Assembly: GCA_963826795.1 (NCBI GenBank)
Contig: CAWGYT010000003.1
Span: 124,001-188,000, forward strand
Length of the DNA: 64,000 bases
From: CAWGYT01 sp963826795
GTDB lineage: Bacteria > Planctomycetota > Planctomycetia > Pirellulales > Pirellulaceae
Direction: 5' to 3'
Shown piece after piece: positions 34,820 to 43,742 of the stretch. A program made the translations under genes and the position numbers. Numbering within the stretch: the stretch's first letter is position 1; each line of letters opens with the position of its first letter. The notes beneath the pieces were generated by a model. The model was not told where the DNA came from, did not search any database, and saw only the letters and a program-made list of their open reading frames with translations.

Positions 34820-37450
34820 TTAAACGTCCAAATTGCGAACGTCCAGGGCATGCTTTTCGATGAATTCACGCCGCGGCTCGACTTTATCGCCCATCAGCAC
34901 GCGAAACATCTCGTCGGCGGCTCCCGCGTCTTGCATTCGGACCTGGAGCAGTGTCCGATGTTGGGGGTCGAGCGTCGTATCGCGAAGTTCCTCGGCGTTC
35001 ATTTCGCCTAACCCTTTGAACCGGGTGATCTGCAAGCCTTTTTCACCCGCCGCTCGGACCGCGGGCAGCAAACTTCGAAAGTCCTCCAGCGCGATTTCGC
35101 TCTCCCCACGCCGCAGCACATAACGTGGCTCTTCGATACCCGTCCGGTCCTGGGGAATCAGGCACTGGATGTCATGTCCCATGGTCGCCAGATCCTCCAA
35201 CGCGGAATTGATCGTCCGAACCTCGAACAATTCAATCACATTGATCCGTTCTCCCGGCTTGCCGTTGCCCGCGGGACCGCTGGATGCATCAGTCCCGGAC
35301 GCGTCCGGACCCGCCGGCTTGCCCGTGGTCCCGTCACCGGTCCCAGCGTCACCTGAAGCGGCGTCACCCGAAGCCGCTCCATCGGCCACGTCGTCGTCGT
35401 CGCCTTCCATCCTGGCGCCATGTTCAACGCGTTGTTCTTCGATGAACGCATCAAGTTGTTTTCGAGTGTGGATCCAGTATTCCCGGTACCCGACGAACAC
35501 GTGATATACGGGCAGCTGTCCGGTTTCCGGATCCTGTCGCAAGGCATGGGCGCGCAGTGAAACTCCCCGCCGTTCGAGCGCCAGCAGCGAATCTTCGATG
35601 GCTGCGAGGGTGCGGCAAATTCGCTGCATCTCGTCGCCGCTGATCAGGCGCCCGCCACCCAGATCCAGCTCGGCATCCGAGAGGCCCTTGTCGAGCAATT
35701 GTCGCTTCATTTCTTCTTCGGTCTGCACGTAGTACGTGCTTTTCTTCTGGCGAACCCGATAAAGCGGCGGTTGCGCCACGTAGACGTGACCTTTTGACAC
35801 GAGTTCGTACATCTGGCGATAGAAGAAGCAGAGCAAGAGGGTGCGGATGTGCGAACCATCGACGTCGGCGTCCGTCATGATGATGATTTTGTTGTAGCGC
35901 CGTTTCGAAATATCCTGTTCGGCCCCAATGCCGGCTCCAATCGCCTGGATCATGCTCCGGACTTCTTCGTTGGCAAGAACCTTGTCTTCGCGCGACTTGT
36001 AGGCGTTGATGATTTTTCCGCGGAGCGGCAGGATGGCTTGAAACTCACGTAGCCGGCCGCCTTCGGCGCTGCCTCCCGCCGAATCACCCTCGACCAGGTA
36101 AAGCTCGCAACGCTCCATCTCCTTGCTGATGCAATCCCGCAGTTTCCCGGGGAGTCCGCCGCCGGACAACGCGCCCTTTCGTTCGCGGAGCAGCGCTTTG
36201 GCTTTGCGAGCCGCCTCCCGTGCTTCGGCGGCCAGGATGCCTTTTCTGACGATGACTTTCGCGGACTTCGGATTCTCTTCGAGATATTTCGTCATGAATT
36301 CGCCGAACGCGGAGTTCATGATGCCTTCGACTTCGCCATTGCCAAGTTTTGTCTTCGTCTGACCCTCGAACTGCGGATTCGGAATTCGCATCGAGATCAC
36401 GGCCGTCAGCCCTTCGCGAAAATCGTCGCCGGTCGGCACGATATCTTTGAAGAAGTTTTCTTTCTTTCCATAAGCGTTGAGCGTTCGCGTGAGTGCTGAA
36501 CGGAACCCGGAAACGTGCGTTCCACCTTCGTGCGTGTGAATATTGTTAACGTACGAATGCACGTTTTCGGTGTATTCACCCGTGTACTGCAAAGCGACTT
36601 CTAACCCGATTCCTTCGGAATCCCCTTCCAGGTAAACGACATCGCTTTGGATCGCTTCGCTCGCACGGTTTAGATACTCGACGAATTCCACGATTCCTCG
36701 TTCGTAGTAGAACTCTTCGCCTTCATTATTGCGTGCGTCCAGGAAGTTGATTTTGATTCCGCGATTGAGAAACGCAAGTTCCTGCAGACGTTTGTAGAGC
36801 GTATCGTAGGCGAATTTGACGGTCTGAAATATCATGCTGTCCGGCTTGAAAGTGGTCCGAGTCCCGACCTTTTTCGTCGTGCCGGCGCGGTTTACCGGCC
36901 CGACCGGAATGCCCCGCTTGTACTCTTGTTGATGGATATGGCCATCGCGATAGACCTCGACTTCGCACCACTCGGAAAGGAAGTTCACCACCGTGACGCC
37001 GACGCCGTGGAGACCGCCTGATGTCTGATAGACTCCTTTCTCGAATTTGCCACCGAACTTGAGCACCGTCATGACGCCTTCCAGGGTCGAAACTTCACGG
37101 CCAAGTTCATCGGAAAGCTGCTCGTGGCGATCAACGGGAATTCCACGCCCGTCGTCTTCCACGGTCACCGATCCGTCCGTATTGATGGTCACCGAAACGC
37201 TCTTGCAGAAGCCTGCCATCGCTTCGTCAATCGAATTGTCGACCACTTCGTATACCAAGTGGTGCAATCCACGCACGGTCGTGTCGCCGATATACATACT
37301 CGGCCGCTCGCGAACATGCTCCAGATCAGACAGGTGCTGGAGGTCTTCCGAGGTGTACTCGGCCTCTCCACGACTCCCGTTGCTCTTGGGTATCGGATCC
37401 TGTTTCGGATCTTGATTCGGATCCTGATTCGGATGTTCTTGTTCAGTCAT
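34820..37450 (-). CDS. gyrB: DNA gyrase subunit B
   Basis: 876 residues. The GHKL ATPase domain has VVDNSIDEAMAG and VEDDGRGIPVD, and a GGLHGVG lid. The transducer is followed by the TOPRIM motifs LYLVEGDSAGGSAEGG and IMTDADVDGSHIRTLLL, and the C-terminal ITRFKGLGEMNAEELRDTT. Works with GyrA to introduce negative supercoils using ATP. Unusual are an N-terminal repeat (NQDPNQDPKQDP) and a Gly/Asp-rich low-complexity insertion of about 60 residues (EGDDDDVADGAASGDAASGD) before the last conserved block. It lies at the end of the dnaA-dnaN-DUF721-gyrB cluster, with a hairpin element upstream. Confidence 0.97.
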   Translation of the reverse strand: MTEQEHPNQDPNQDPKQDPIPKSNGSRGEAEYTSEDLQHLSDLEHVRERPSMYIGDTTVRGLHHLVYEVVDNSIDEAMAGFCKSVSVTINTDGSVTVEDDGRGIPVDRHEQLSDELGREVSTLEGVMTVLKFGGKFEKGVYQTSGGLHGVGVTVVNFLSEWCEVEVYRDGHIHQQEYKRGIPVGPVNRAGTTKKVGTRTTFKPDSMIFQTVKFAYDTLYKRLQELAFLNRGIKINFLDARNNEGEEFYYERGIVEFVEYLNRASEAIQSDVVYLEGDSEGIGLEVALQYTGEYTENVHSYVNNIHTHEGGTHVSGFRSALTRTLNAYGKKENFFKDIVPTGDDFREGLTAVISMRIPNPQFEGQTKTKLGNGEVEGIMNSAFGEFMTKYLEENPKSAKVIVRKGILAAEAREAARKAKALLRERKGALSGGGLPGKLRDCISKEMERCELYLVEGDSAGGSAEGGRLREFQAILPLRGKIINAYKSREDKVLANEEVRSMIQAIGAGIGAEQDISKRRYNKIIIMTDADVDGSHIRTLLLCFFYRQMYELVSKGHVYVAQPPLYRVRQKKSTYYVQTEEEMKRQLLDKGLSDAELDLGGGRLISGDEMQRICRTLAAIEDSLLALERRGVSLRAHALRQDPETGQLPVYHVFVGYREYWIHTRKQLDAFIEEQRVEHGARMEGDDDDVADGAASGDAASGDAGTGDGTTGKPAGPDASGTDASSGPAGNGKPGERINVIELFEVRTINSALEDLATMGHDIQCLIPQDRTGIEEPRYVLRRGESEIALEDFRSLLPAVRAAGEKGLQITRFKGLGEMNAEELRDTTLDPQHRTLLQVRMQDAGAADEMFRVLMGDKVEPRREFIEKHALDVRNLDV

Positions 37451-37520
37451 CTAAGCATTCACCCAATCTTGCATCGCGCGATGCACGCTATCGTGTTTTG
37501 TGAGGGTTCTCAACCGCGTT

Positions 37521-37577
37521 AAAAAGGGGTCTGACCCTCTCCGGGCGAAGCCCTCCAAAGGGTCAGACCCCTTTTTA
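37521..37577. repeat. GGGGTCTGACCC palindromic hairpin
   Basis: AAAAAGGGGTCTGACCCT and AGGGTCAGACCCCTTTTT form a perfect 18-bp stem around CTCCGGGCGAAGCCCTCCAA. It lies in the 172-base gap between the DUF721 gene and gyrB. The symmetric A and T tracts would let it act as a bidirectional terminator. The outer sequence is shared with the hairpin at 37983. Confidence 0.82.
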
Positions 37578-37615
37578 AGACCCCATTTAAGACCCCTATT
37601 TAAGACCCCATTTAA
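37574..37615. repeat. Tandem TTTAAGACCCC repeat
   Basis: TTTTAAGACCCCA, TTTAAGACCCCTA, TTTAAGACCCCA and TTTAAAC follow each other directly next to the hairpin. It is probably a slippage-derived extension of the hairpin arm. Confidence 0.75.
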
Positions 37616-37622
37616 ACAACGC

Positions 37623-37955
37623 CTAATCCCACGACCCGACCGTAATCCGCAGATCCCGGATTTTCTGGTCGGGAAGATGTTGTTCGAGCGATTTCAATAA
37701 TTGACGTTTTTTGAATGTGAGTTCTTGCACGACGACGGAATTGCGAACGAAAATTTCCAACACGCCTCCTCGCAACCGCCCCGCTCGGCTTTGCTCACTC
37801 AACGGTCCACTCGCCTGTTCCCAAGCCTCCGCGAATTGCTCAAAGCTGATCAGCCGGGCATAGCCGCGGCGTGCCATCAGCTGTGGAATCACTTCGCCCA
37901 GCCGAGTCGGGCCGGTATTCTTGCGGGGTTGATTCGCCTCGTACGCCGGTTTCAT
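37623..37955 (-). CDS. DUF721 family protein (DciA-like helicase-loading factor)
   Basis: 110 residues. MKPAYEANQPRKNTGPTRLG is followed by the DUF721 core FEQFAEAWEQASGPLSEQSR, then LRGGVLEIFVRNSVVVQELT and LLKSLEQHLPDQKIRDLRIT. DUF721 proteins include DciA, which assists loading of the DnaB helicase in bacteria lacking DnaC/DnaI. The position between dnaN and gyrB supports a replication role. Hairpin elements flank it on both sides (37521 and 37983), so it may be transcriptionally separated from both neighbours. Length is normal for the family. Confidence 0.85.
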   Translation of the reverse strand: MKPAYEANQPRKNTGPTRLGEVIPQLMARRGYARLISFEQFAEAWEQASGPLSEQSRAGRLRGGVLEIFVRNSVVVQELTFKKRQLLKSLEQHLPDQKIRDLRITVGSWD

Positions 37956-37982
37956 CCTGGCTGACCTCCTTGTACGCTTTTG

Positions 37983-38055
37983 AAAAAGGGGTCAGGTCCC
38001 AAAAGCCGGAACGGCCCTCTGGGTGCTTCGCACTTTCGGGACCTGACCCCTTTTT
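37983..38055. repeat. GGGGTCAGGTCCC palindromic hairpin
   Basis: AAAAAGGGGTCAGGTCCC and GGGACCTGACCCCTTTTT form a perfect 18-bp stem enclosing about 37 bases with their own partial symmetry (GCCGGAACGGCCC). It lies between dnaN and the DUF721 gene. The arm type is one often found as a dispersed REP-like element in bacterial genomes. Confidence 0.82.
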
Positions 38056-38087
38056 CCGACCCGAATCTCGACGGTGACACAGCACTA
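38056..38087. repeat. Diverged end of the 136-bp palindromic element at the dnaN stop
   Basis: On the minus strand TAGTGCTGTGTCACCGTCGA, continuing GATTCGGGT, aligns with TAGTGCTTTGTCACAGCTGA, continuing AATTGAGGGT, of the 136-bp element, with about seven differences. The TAG is the dnaN stop codon. Only this end is present; the GGGGTCAGG hairpin follows at once. Confidence 0.5.
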
Positions 38088-39236
38088 CGTTGAACTTTCG
38101 GCAGTTGCCGCGACCTTCACACCACGGTCACGAGCCAAAGGCATCACCACGTAGCTGTATCCGTCATCCGTCTCGTACAACGCCGCGCTGTCGGAATCAA
38201 CGATGTCCAAAGTAAACGTCTTCTCCGACTCGAGCACTTTCAGAAAGTCCGTGACGTAGCGGTGATCCAGGCACAACACCAGTTCGTCACCGTCGTAGGC
38301 GATCGGCAATTCAACTCGAGACTCGCCGACGTCCGCGGTGACGCCGGTCAGCACAAGCGAACCCTTTCCGAAGATGAAGTCGATCCCTCGGCTCTCCCCG
38401 CTGCTGACAATGGCCGCTTGTCGCAAAGCGCTATACAGCGGTCCCACCGCCAGCTCGATCTTCAATGCGTTGGATCGATGCGGCAACACATCGCGCCAAC
38501 GCGGATAACGTCCTTCGACCAGGCGGGTTACGATCGTTGCCGTAGGACAACTGACGACGAAATCGTTGCCGCGGGACACCAACCGGATGTCGTCGTCCGG
38601 ATGATGCAGCACACGCTCGATCAACTGCATACTCCGGGACGGGACGATCGTCATGAAGTCCGTCGCGGTAATCTCGCCTTCGCGAGCCAGGGGACCTTCC
38701 ATCTTGGCCAACCGTCGCCCGTCGGTTCCGACCGCCGTGATCGTTTCCTCATCGAATTCCAGCAGAACTCCGCCCAACGCATAGCGACTACTCTCGGTAT
38801 CGGTGGCGAACAACGTGCGCCGAATCAACTCCTTGAGCAACCGCCCTTTCACAATGTAGTAGCTCGACGCGTCGAATCCCGCCACATTCGGAAATTCAGC
38901 CGGGTTACCCGACGGCAATTTGAATCTGCTGCGATCCCCGCGAACCAAAATCCCTCGCCCGTCGGACTCAATCCGTAGTGTTTCGTCGTTGCTTTCCCTC
39001 AGAATGGATCCGAATTGCGTGACCGAGAGCAAAGCCTCTCCCGGAACCTCGGCCACCTGATCGGGCACGTCGATCCGAACGGCAACCTCCATGTCCGTGG
39101 CAATCAGCGTCAAGCCACTGGTGCCTGCCTCCATCTTGACGTTTTGCAGCACCGGTTTCGGACTCCGGCTCGGAACGACTGTGGCCGCGGTCTGAAATGC
39201 CAACAAGAGCTTTTCTCGATTGCAAGCGATCTTCAT
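38085..39236 (-). CDS. dnaN: DNA polymerase III beta subunit (sliding clamp)
   Basis: 383 residues. MKIACNREKLLLAFQTAATV starts the first clamp domain. ATDMEVAVRIDVP, SVTQFGSILRE, VGTDGRRLAKMEGPL and the C-terminal YRYVVMP-like VMPLARDRG tail match the three-domain DnaN fold. The clamp encircles DNA and tethers polymerase III and other replication factors. It has the usual length and the same orientation as dnaA, which lies 299 bases upstream across a candidate origin. The stop codon coincides with a diverged palindromic-element end. Confidence 0.96.
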   Translation of the reverse strand: MKIACNREKLLLAFQTAATVVPSRSPKPVLQNVKMEAGTSGLTLIATDMEVAVRIDVPDQVAEVPGEALLSVTQFGSILRESNDETLRIESDGRGILVRGDRSRFKLPSGNPAEFPNVAGFDASSYYIVKGRLLKELIRRTLFATDTESSRYALGGVLLEFDEETITAVGTDGRRLAKMEGPLAREGEITATDFMTIVPSRSMQLIERVLHHPDDDIRLVSRGNDFVVSCPTATIVTRLVEGRYPRWRDVLPHRSNALKIELAVGPLYSALRQAAIVSSGESRGIDFIFGKGSLVLTGVTADVGESRVELPIAYDGDELVLCLDHRYVTDFLKVLESEKTFTLDIVDSDSAALYETDDGYSYVVMPLARDRGVKVAATAESST

Positions 39237-39535
39237 CGTATGTTCTTTACTAGATTTATTTTAGAAAAGCAGTAGTAGGAAGTCGTCGCGGCGACCTGTC
39301 GGTTATCGCGAGTCGTTTCGATTAAGTCCTGTTCACATCAGCGGATAAGCCTCCTTAACGACGCCTTCGAGCCGAGGATAACCCGTCGGCCTTGTGTCGC
39401 CGGTTCGACGACAGAATGAAGGTTGGCCGACACGGACCGACAGCGTGAATCTGCGAGCGGGCGACCGGCTGCCCTGTGGCTGATTTTGTCGTCATTGGGT
39501 CGACAAGTTATCCCAGCCCAAACCCAGGTGTTGAA
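39237..39535. other. oriC: Candidate replication origin between dnaA and dnaN
   Basis: A 299-base non-coding gap in the position where oriC often lies. It holds several TTATCC/TTATCG-type sequences that resemble weak DnaA boxes (consensus TTATNCACA): TTATCGCGA near 39303, TTATCCGCT on the minus strand near 39345, TTATCCTCG on the minus strand near 39380 and TTATCCCAG near 39508. None is a perfect box, and there is no strongly AT-rich unwinding stretch beyond TAGATTTATTTTAGAAAA at 39249-39266. Support is positional and partial. Confidence 0.4.
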
Positions 39536-41032
39536 TCACGACTTACCTCCCACCTTGATCGTTTCTCGTTCGGCCGAACCGGTTCGCACTTCGCGTGGCC
39601 GGGTCGTGACCGAAACCGTTTGCAGTCGTCGCTGAATTTCGTGGAGGGCACTGCGGGTTGTTGCGTCCACGAGACGGTTGGCGTCGACTTTCTTGCATGC
39701 GTGAATCACGGTGGTGTGATCTCGGCGACCAAAGTGCAGTCCGATCTGGTGGTAGCTGTGTTGCGTTAACTCCCGCATCAAAAACATGGCGATGCTGCGT
39801 GCGAGTACGTCGAGTTTGCGACGTGAACTCCCGGTCAAATTGCGATTCTTGAGGCCGAAGTACTGAGCAGTCACGCGGATCACTTCTCGCGTTTCAGGCG
39901 GCGTGCGAGTCTGGCCGTCGAGCAACAGATGCACGTGGCGCGCGTCAATCGTCTTGTTGGTCAACCGACGCAGCGAATCGAACGAAGCATCGCGGTTGCC
40001 CGGGTCGCAATCCAGGTCGGACTGATCGACAAAGCTTGGCAACGGCACGTCAGCGGACGACCTTTCGACTTCGCCGTGTCGCACGACGTAGTCCGCGGAA
40101 CCATGCATTAGCTGTTGAATGATTCCGTTTAATTGAGGAACTGTCACGGGTTCGAAATCGCTCAGTAATTCAGCTGCTTCCTCGGTCAGGTTGACCTCGT
40201 GTTGCTGGCACAATTGTTGAATCATCAAGCGACGCGTCGGTCTGGACGGAAGCTCCAGCGGAAGAACCAAGCCGCTGGCGATGCGGCTCGTGAGCGCACT
40301 GGCCAGACCGAGCAATCGGAGCGGCTGCGAGGCGGCCAGCACCGTGGGCCGTTGGTGCTGCTGCCGATGCTCCAGGATGATTGCGAGTTGGCGTTGAGCA
40401 CCGGGTTTGCGTTGGAGCAATTGGAGGTCATCAATCAACAGCAGATCCGCGCGTTGGAAACGTTGCTGCAGGCGAGGTGTGTCGTCCAGCGTGAGTGAGT
40501 TGGCATAGCAGCGGGCAAAATCGGTCGCGTTCGTCAAAAGCACTCGGTCGGGAGAAAATTGCCGCGACCAAGTCGCCGCCAGGGCCTGCAGGAATTGCGA
40601 CTTTCCGAAGCCCGACGGGCCATGGATCATCAGTGGCACCAGCTCGAAGTTCAGCGTGCGCACCTCCAGCTGAGGCGTCGGCCCGTCCGAATCGGCCGCA
40701 GAATCCGTTTGCTTGTCCTGGGAAAGCGTCACCCCAGTTTCGGGGCTGCCAGTCTCGGGGCTGCCAGTCTCGGGGCTGCCAGTCTCGGGGTCCCCTTTCT
40801 GGGGAAATGTCCAGCCGATGGCCCGCCCCAGCGTTTGATTCTCAGGACCCAGCATGAATCGGCGCAACAGGCCAACGGCGCGTGTCGTTTCCTGTGACGC
40901 GTGCTTCGACTTGTGAGCCGCCGGCTCCAACGACAACATTGCGATTCCGTCCGTCACCTCGCCTCCCTGAACGAATGGGCTGAGCAGGACCGGTATAAAC
41001 CACGGATTATAGCTGTTTTCCATTCTCCGCAC
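39536..41032 (-). CDS. dnaA: Chromosomal replication initiator DnaA (divergent)
   Basis: 498 residues. The AAA+ core has Walker A GPSGFGKS (138-145), Walker B LLLIDDLQLL and the helix GLASALTSRIASGLVLPLEL. The C-terminal DNA-binding domain has LTQHSYHQIGLHFGRRDHTT and VIHACKKV, the DnaA signature helix-turn-helix. Domain I and the usual NPxYTFDxFVxGxxN block before Walker A are not recognisable. Instead there is a short N-terminus and a four-fold PETGS repeat (about 81-100) encoded by a tandem 15-bp repeat. An alternative ATG lies three codons in. It binds DnaA boxes to open the origin. The cysteine desulfurase gene ends 31 bases upstream. Confidence 0.9.
   Translation of the reverse strand: MRRMENSYNPWFIPVLLSPFVQGGEVTDGIAMLSLEPAAHKSKHASQETTRAVGLLRRFMLGPENQTLGRAIGWTFPQKGDPETGSPETGSPETGSPETGVTLSQDKQTDSAADSDGPTPQLEVRTLNFELVPLMIHGPSGFGKSQFLQALAATWSRQFSPDRVLLTNATDFARCYANSLTLDDTPRLQQRFQRADLLLIDDLQLLQRKPGAQRQLAIILEHRQQHQRPTVLAASQPLRLLGLASALTSRIASGLVLPLELPSRPTRRLMIQQLCQQHEVNLTEEAAELLSDFEPVTVPQLNGIIQQLMHGSADYVVRHGEVERSSADVPLPSFVDQSDLDCDPGNRDASFDSLRRLTNKTIDARHVHLLLDGQTRTPPETREVIRVTAQYFGLKNRNLTGSSRRKLDVLARSIAMFLMRELTQHSYHQIGLHFGRRDHTTVIHACKKVDANRLVDATTRSALHEIQRRLQTVSVTTRPREVRTGSAERETIKVGGKS
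40741..40790. repeat. 15-bp tandem repeat inside dnaA
   Basis: Consecutive copies of CGGGGCTGCCAGTCT encode the PETGS units on the minus strand. The number of copies keeps the reading frame, so copy-number variation would change linker length only. Confidence 0.9.
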
Positions 41033-41063
41033 GAGTCAAACCGGCCGATTTTCCGGCTGAAAA

Positions 41064-42218
41064 TCAAAGTCGCAACTGGTTGACTGCTTTGAGGATACGC
41101 TCGGCCGCCTGCTCGACTTCCGCGAGCGACGTGGCCGCCCCTACACTCAGCCGAATCGCACTTGCCACTTGAGTCTCTGGCAAGCCCATCGCCTGCAAGA
41201 CATGCGATGGCTCGCTGGAACCGCTGGCGCAGGCCGATCCGGTCGAACAGCAAATCCCGGCGAAATCGAGGGCCATGAGCAGCGCTTGGCGGTCGATTCC
41301 CGGGAAAGAAACGTTCAACGTCTGCGGCACCCGCTCGGAGGTCCCGTTGATCCGAATCGATTCGCTCTGGGCGCACAGTCGCTGCTCGAGCAAGTCGCGA
41401 CAGGCACGCAGATGGGCCGTCCGTTCCGAGGGGTTCGCGTGCCAAATCTGCAGCGCCGACTGCATTCCGACCAGCAGCGTAACCGGTTCCGTCCCCGGAC
41501 GCGTGCCCAGTTGTTGAGAGCCACCGAACAGGATCGGGTCGAGCGGCGTATTGCCACGGACTAGCAAGGCACCAATGCCGCAGGGCCCCTCGAATTTGTG
41601 GGCCGCGACGGTCAGGGCGCTGACCCCGAGCGCTGTGAAATCGACGGGCAACTTTCCCACCACTTGCACCGCATCCGTGTGAACCGGAATCCCCCGTGGC
41701 TCGCAGCACGCGACGACCTCGTCGATCGGCTGCAGGACCCCTGTCTCGTTGTTGGCCAACATCACGCTCACCAACCGAACCGGCTCGGAGTGATCGTCCA
41801 GCAGCTGGCCCAGGTGGTCGAGGTCGATTCTTCCGCAGGGACGCGCCCGGATCAAATCGACACGCGTCCCGCGACGCCGTAGCTCGTCGCCCGCGGCCAG
41901 ACCGCTCGGGTGCTCGATGCGGGAGATCAAAACCCTTCCGGGACGGTCCCGAGCCAACCCCAGCAAGGCCAGGTTATTGGCTTCCGTACCCCCGCTCGTG
42001 ACAATCAGCCGATCCGACGGCAACTGATCGACACGGGCACCCAAGCACCGACAAATCGACTCGGCGGCGTCCTCCCAGATTCGTCGCGCCTCGCGGCCCG
42101 CCGCATGCTGACTGGCCGGATTGAATCCATTCAATCGGCTGTACTCGGACATCGCCGCGACAACCCGCAGGTCGATCGGCGAAGTCGCCGCGTAGTCGAG
42201 ATAGATCCGAGTCGCCAT
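41064..42218 (-). CDS. Cysteine desulfurase (NifS/IscS family)
   Basis: 384 residues. A class V PLP aminotransferase fold: MATRIYLDYAATSPIDLRVV, VTSGGTEANNLALLG, IEHPSG, SVMLANNETGVLQPIDEV, HTDAVQVVGK, and the PLP lysine region LTVAAHKFEGPCGIGALL. The catalytic cysteine loop is CCSTGSACASGSSEPSHVL. It converts cysteine to alanine and a persulfide, supplying sulfur for Fe-S clusters or tRNA thiolation. No isc/suf genes adjoin it, so the recipient cannot be told. It is the upstream neighbour of dnaA on the same strand. Confidence 0.92.
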   Translation of the reverse strand: MATRIYLDYAATSPIDLRVVAAMSEYSRLNGFNPASQHAAGREARRIWEDAAESICRCLGARVDQLPSDRLIVTSGGTEANNLALLGLARDRPGRVLISRIEHPSGLAAGDELRRRGTRVDLIRARPCGRIDLDHLGQLLDDHSEPVRLVSVMLANNETGVLQPIDEVVACCEPRGIPVHTDAVQVVGKLPVDFTALGVSALTVAAHKFEGPCGIGALLVRGNTPLDPILFGGSQQLGTRPGTEPVTLLVGMQSALQIWHANPSERTAHLRACRDLLEQRLCAQSESIRINGTSERVPQTLNVSFPGIDRQALLMALDFAGICCSTGSACASGSSEPSHVLQAMGLPETQVASAIRLSVGAATSLAEVEQAAERILKAVNQLRL

Positions 42219-42283
42219 GGTTCGATTCGTGCTCGATTCTGTCCGGGCTCTGCTTGCGACGGCCGACTCAGGAAGCGGAAGCG

Positions 42284-43000
42284 TCAGGGAAAGGAAAGGG
42301 CGTCGATTTTTTCCCGCAGCGAATCGTCGGTTGGACTGAGCTCCAGGGCGCTGGCGTAGAGAGCACCGGCCCGCTGCCGCTGGGCACTCGACAAGTAGTC
42401 GTCACCCAGCTCCGTGTAGGCCTTTGTCAGATGCTCGTCCATCCGTGCGGCAAAGGCCACGTCGTCGTCGTCGTCCAATTGCGATGCCAAGCGAAATAGC
42501 CCGGGAATGAGCTCGTACGCGCGTTGCTTGGCGGCCCCTTGGACGGCCGTCCAGAAATGCCGCGCCGCCTTGGGATGCGAATCACTCCATTTAACCCAAA
42601 CCGCGTCTTGATTCGCATCCAACTGGTCCAAGTATCGAGTCAACGCCTGCGCCTCGCCGACCTGGCCGGTCGGATCGCTCGTGCGAACCGAGATCACATC
42701 CCAACGCGTCGACGAGGCGTCCCGTCGGACCAACTTTCGGGTCGTAAGATAGGATTCCGCCGGTTCCTGCCGGATGCTCCGCCAGGCCGGCATGATCTGG
42801 ACCTGCACGATCGGAAGCTGGTAAAAGAAATAAGTTCGCCGCTCAAATCGCCCGGGAGAAAATTCGACGCCGCTGACCTGGCCAAAGGTCAGTACCAAGA
42901 AGATCATTCCCCCAGTCAGGGTTGAAGCAACGACCAACAGGAGGGTTAGGCGACTCGAGGTCGACGTGGCGGGCGTGGGACGAGTGGATGCACGCGACAC
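42284..43000 (-). CDS. Membrane-anchored protein of unknown function
   Basis: 238 residues. A Ser/Thr-rich N-terminus precedes one TM helix (LTLLLVVASTLTGGMIFLVL). The rest is periplasmic or cytoplasmic with FERRTYFFYQLPIVQVQIMP, DVISVRTSDPTGQVGEAQAL and a helical C-terminal half (AYTELGDDYLSSAQRQRAGA, LYASALELSP) that resembles a TPR pair. No family was recognised. It is 65 bases upstream of the cysteine desulfurase gene on the same strand. Divergent promoters for this gene and the one at 43187 must lie in 43001-43186. Confidence 0.7.
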   Translation of the reverse strand: MSRASTRPTPATSTSSRLTLLLVVASTLTGGMIFLVLTFGQVSGVEFSPGRFERRTYFFYQLPIVQVQIMPAWRSIRQEPAESYLTTRKLVRRDASSTRWDVISVRTSDPTGQVGEAQALTRYLDQLDANQDAVWVKWSDSHPKAARHFWTAVQGAAKQRAYELIPGLFRLASQLDDDDDVAFAARMDEHLTKAYTELGDDYLSSAQRQRAGALYASALELSPTDDSLREKIDALSFP

Positions 43001-43186
43001 AGGTTAACTTGGATTGATGGGTTGGCCAGGATCGCCAACTTCCCTGAGATAGTGGAAGATTTAAGCAGACACGCCTTACTGTATCGCGCGGTCTGCTCAA
43101 CTCGCAAGCCACCGCCGGGAACGCGCCGGCCCGCAACGGTTCCGCACGAGTCGACCGCCAAGGAACAAGATCGAGGGAACGAGGTA

Positions 43187-43690
43187 ATGAACTGGGGCCG
43201 AGACACGATCCGCTATGCGGTTCTGGCAGCGATTGCCATGGGTCTGCCGCTGGCGGCGCTCACGGGAGTTCGCCCGCACCCCCTGGCCGTCATCACCGCG
43301 TCCGCCAACGGCTTCGCTTCCGTCGCGCCGGACGCCGTGGGTGGGCCGGCGTCAAGCGTCGTTGACACGCCTCGACGACTGCCTCGGCCGGCCATTTCGG
43401 AATTACCATGGTTTCAGAACGCCCGCGCCGAACTTGCCCAGCTGGGCGTCGCCTCCGTGCGCTTGGAAAGGTGGCAGGCCGAGCCGCCCTTGTTCTTTTT
43501 CTGGTGCGAGTTTCCTGCCCAAGTCGCCGGTCCCGACGATCGCCCCACGAATCCCAGTTTCTCGGCCCTCAGCCGCTCGGCCGAACAGGCAACGGCCGAT
43601 GTGGTGCAACAGGCCCGCCACTGGCAACGGAACCACGCCGCGACTCCCCCAACGTCCACCGCCGCTCGCTCAGACAACGCTCCGAGGTGA
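43187..43690 (+). CDS. Small exported protein of unknown function
   Basis: 167 residues from the ATG at 43187. The start was chosen because MNWGRDTIRYAVLAAIAMGL continues as a hydrophobic signal or anchor and GAGG lies just upstream; the frame is open 55 codons further but unlike a protein start. The mature part contains PWFQNARAELAQLGVASVRL and LFFFWCEFPAQVAGPD and ends in a low-complexity Ala/Thr tail. No family was recognised. It lies 52 bases upstream of scpB on the same strand. Confidence 0.6.
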   Translation: MNWGRDTIRYAVLAAIAMGLPLAALTGVRPHPLAVITASANGFASVAPDAVGGPASSVVDTPRRLPRPAISELPWFQNARAELAQLGVASVRLERWQAEPPLFFFWCEFPAQVAGPDDRPTNPSFSALSRSAEQATADVVQQARHWQRNHAATPPTSTAARSDNAPR

Positions 43691-43742
43691 GCCCAATCGG
43701 ACCGCGCCAGCGTCGCGTTGGGCTTGATTTCCCACGTCAATC

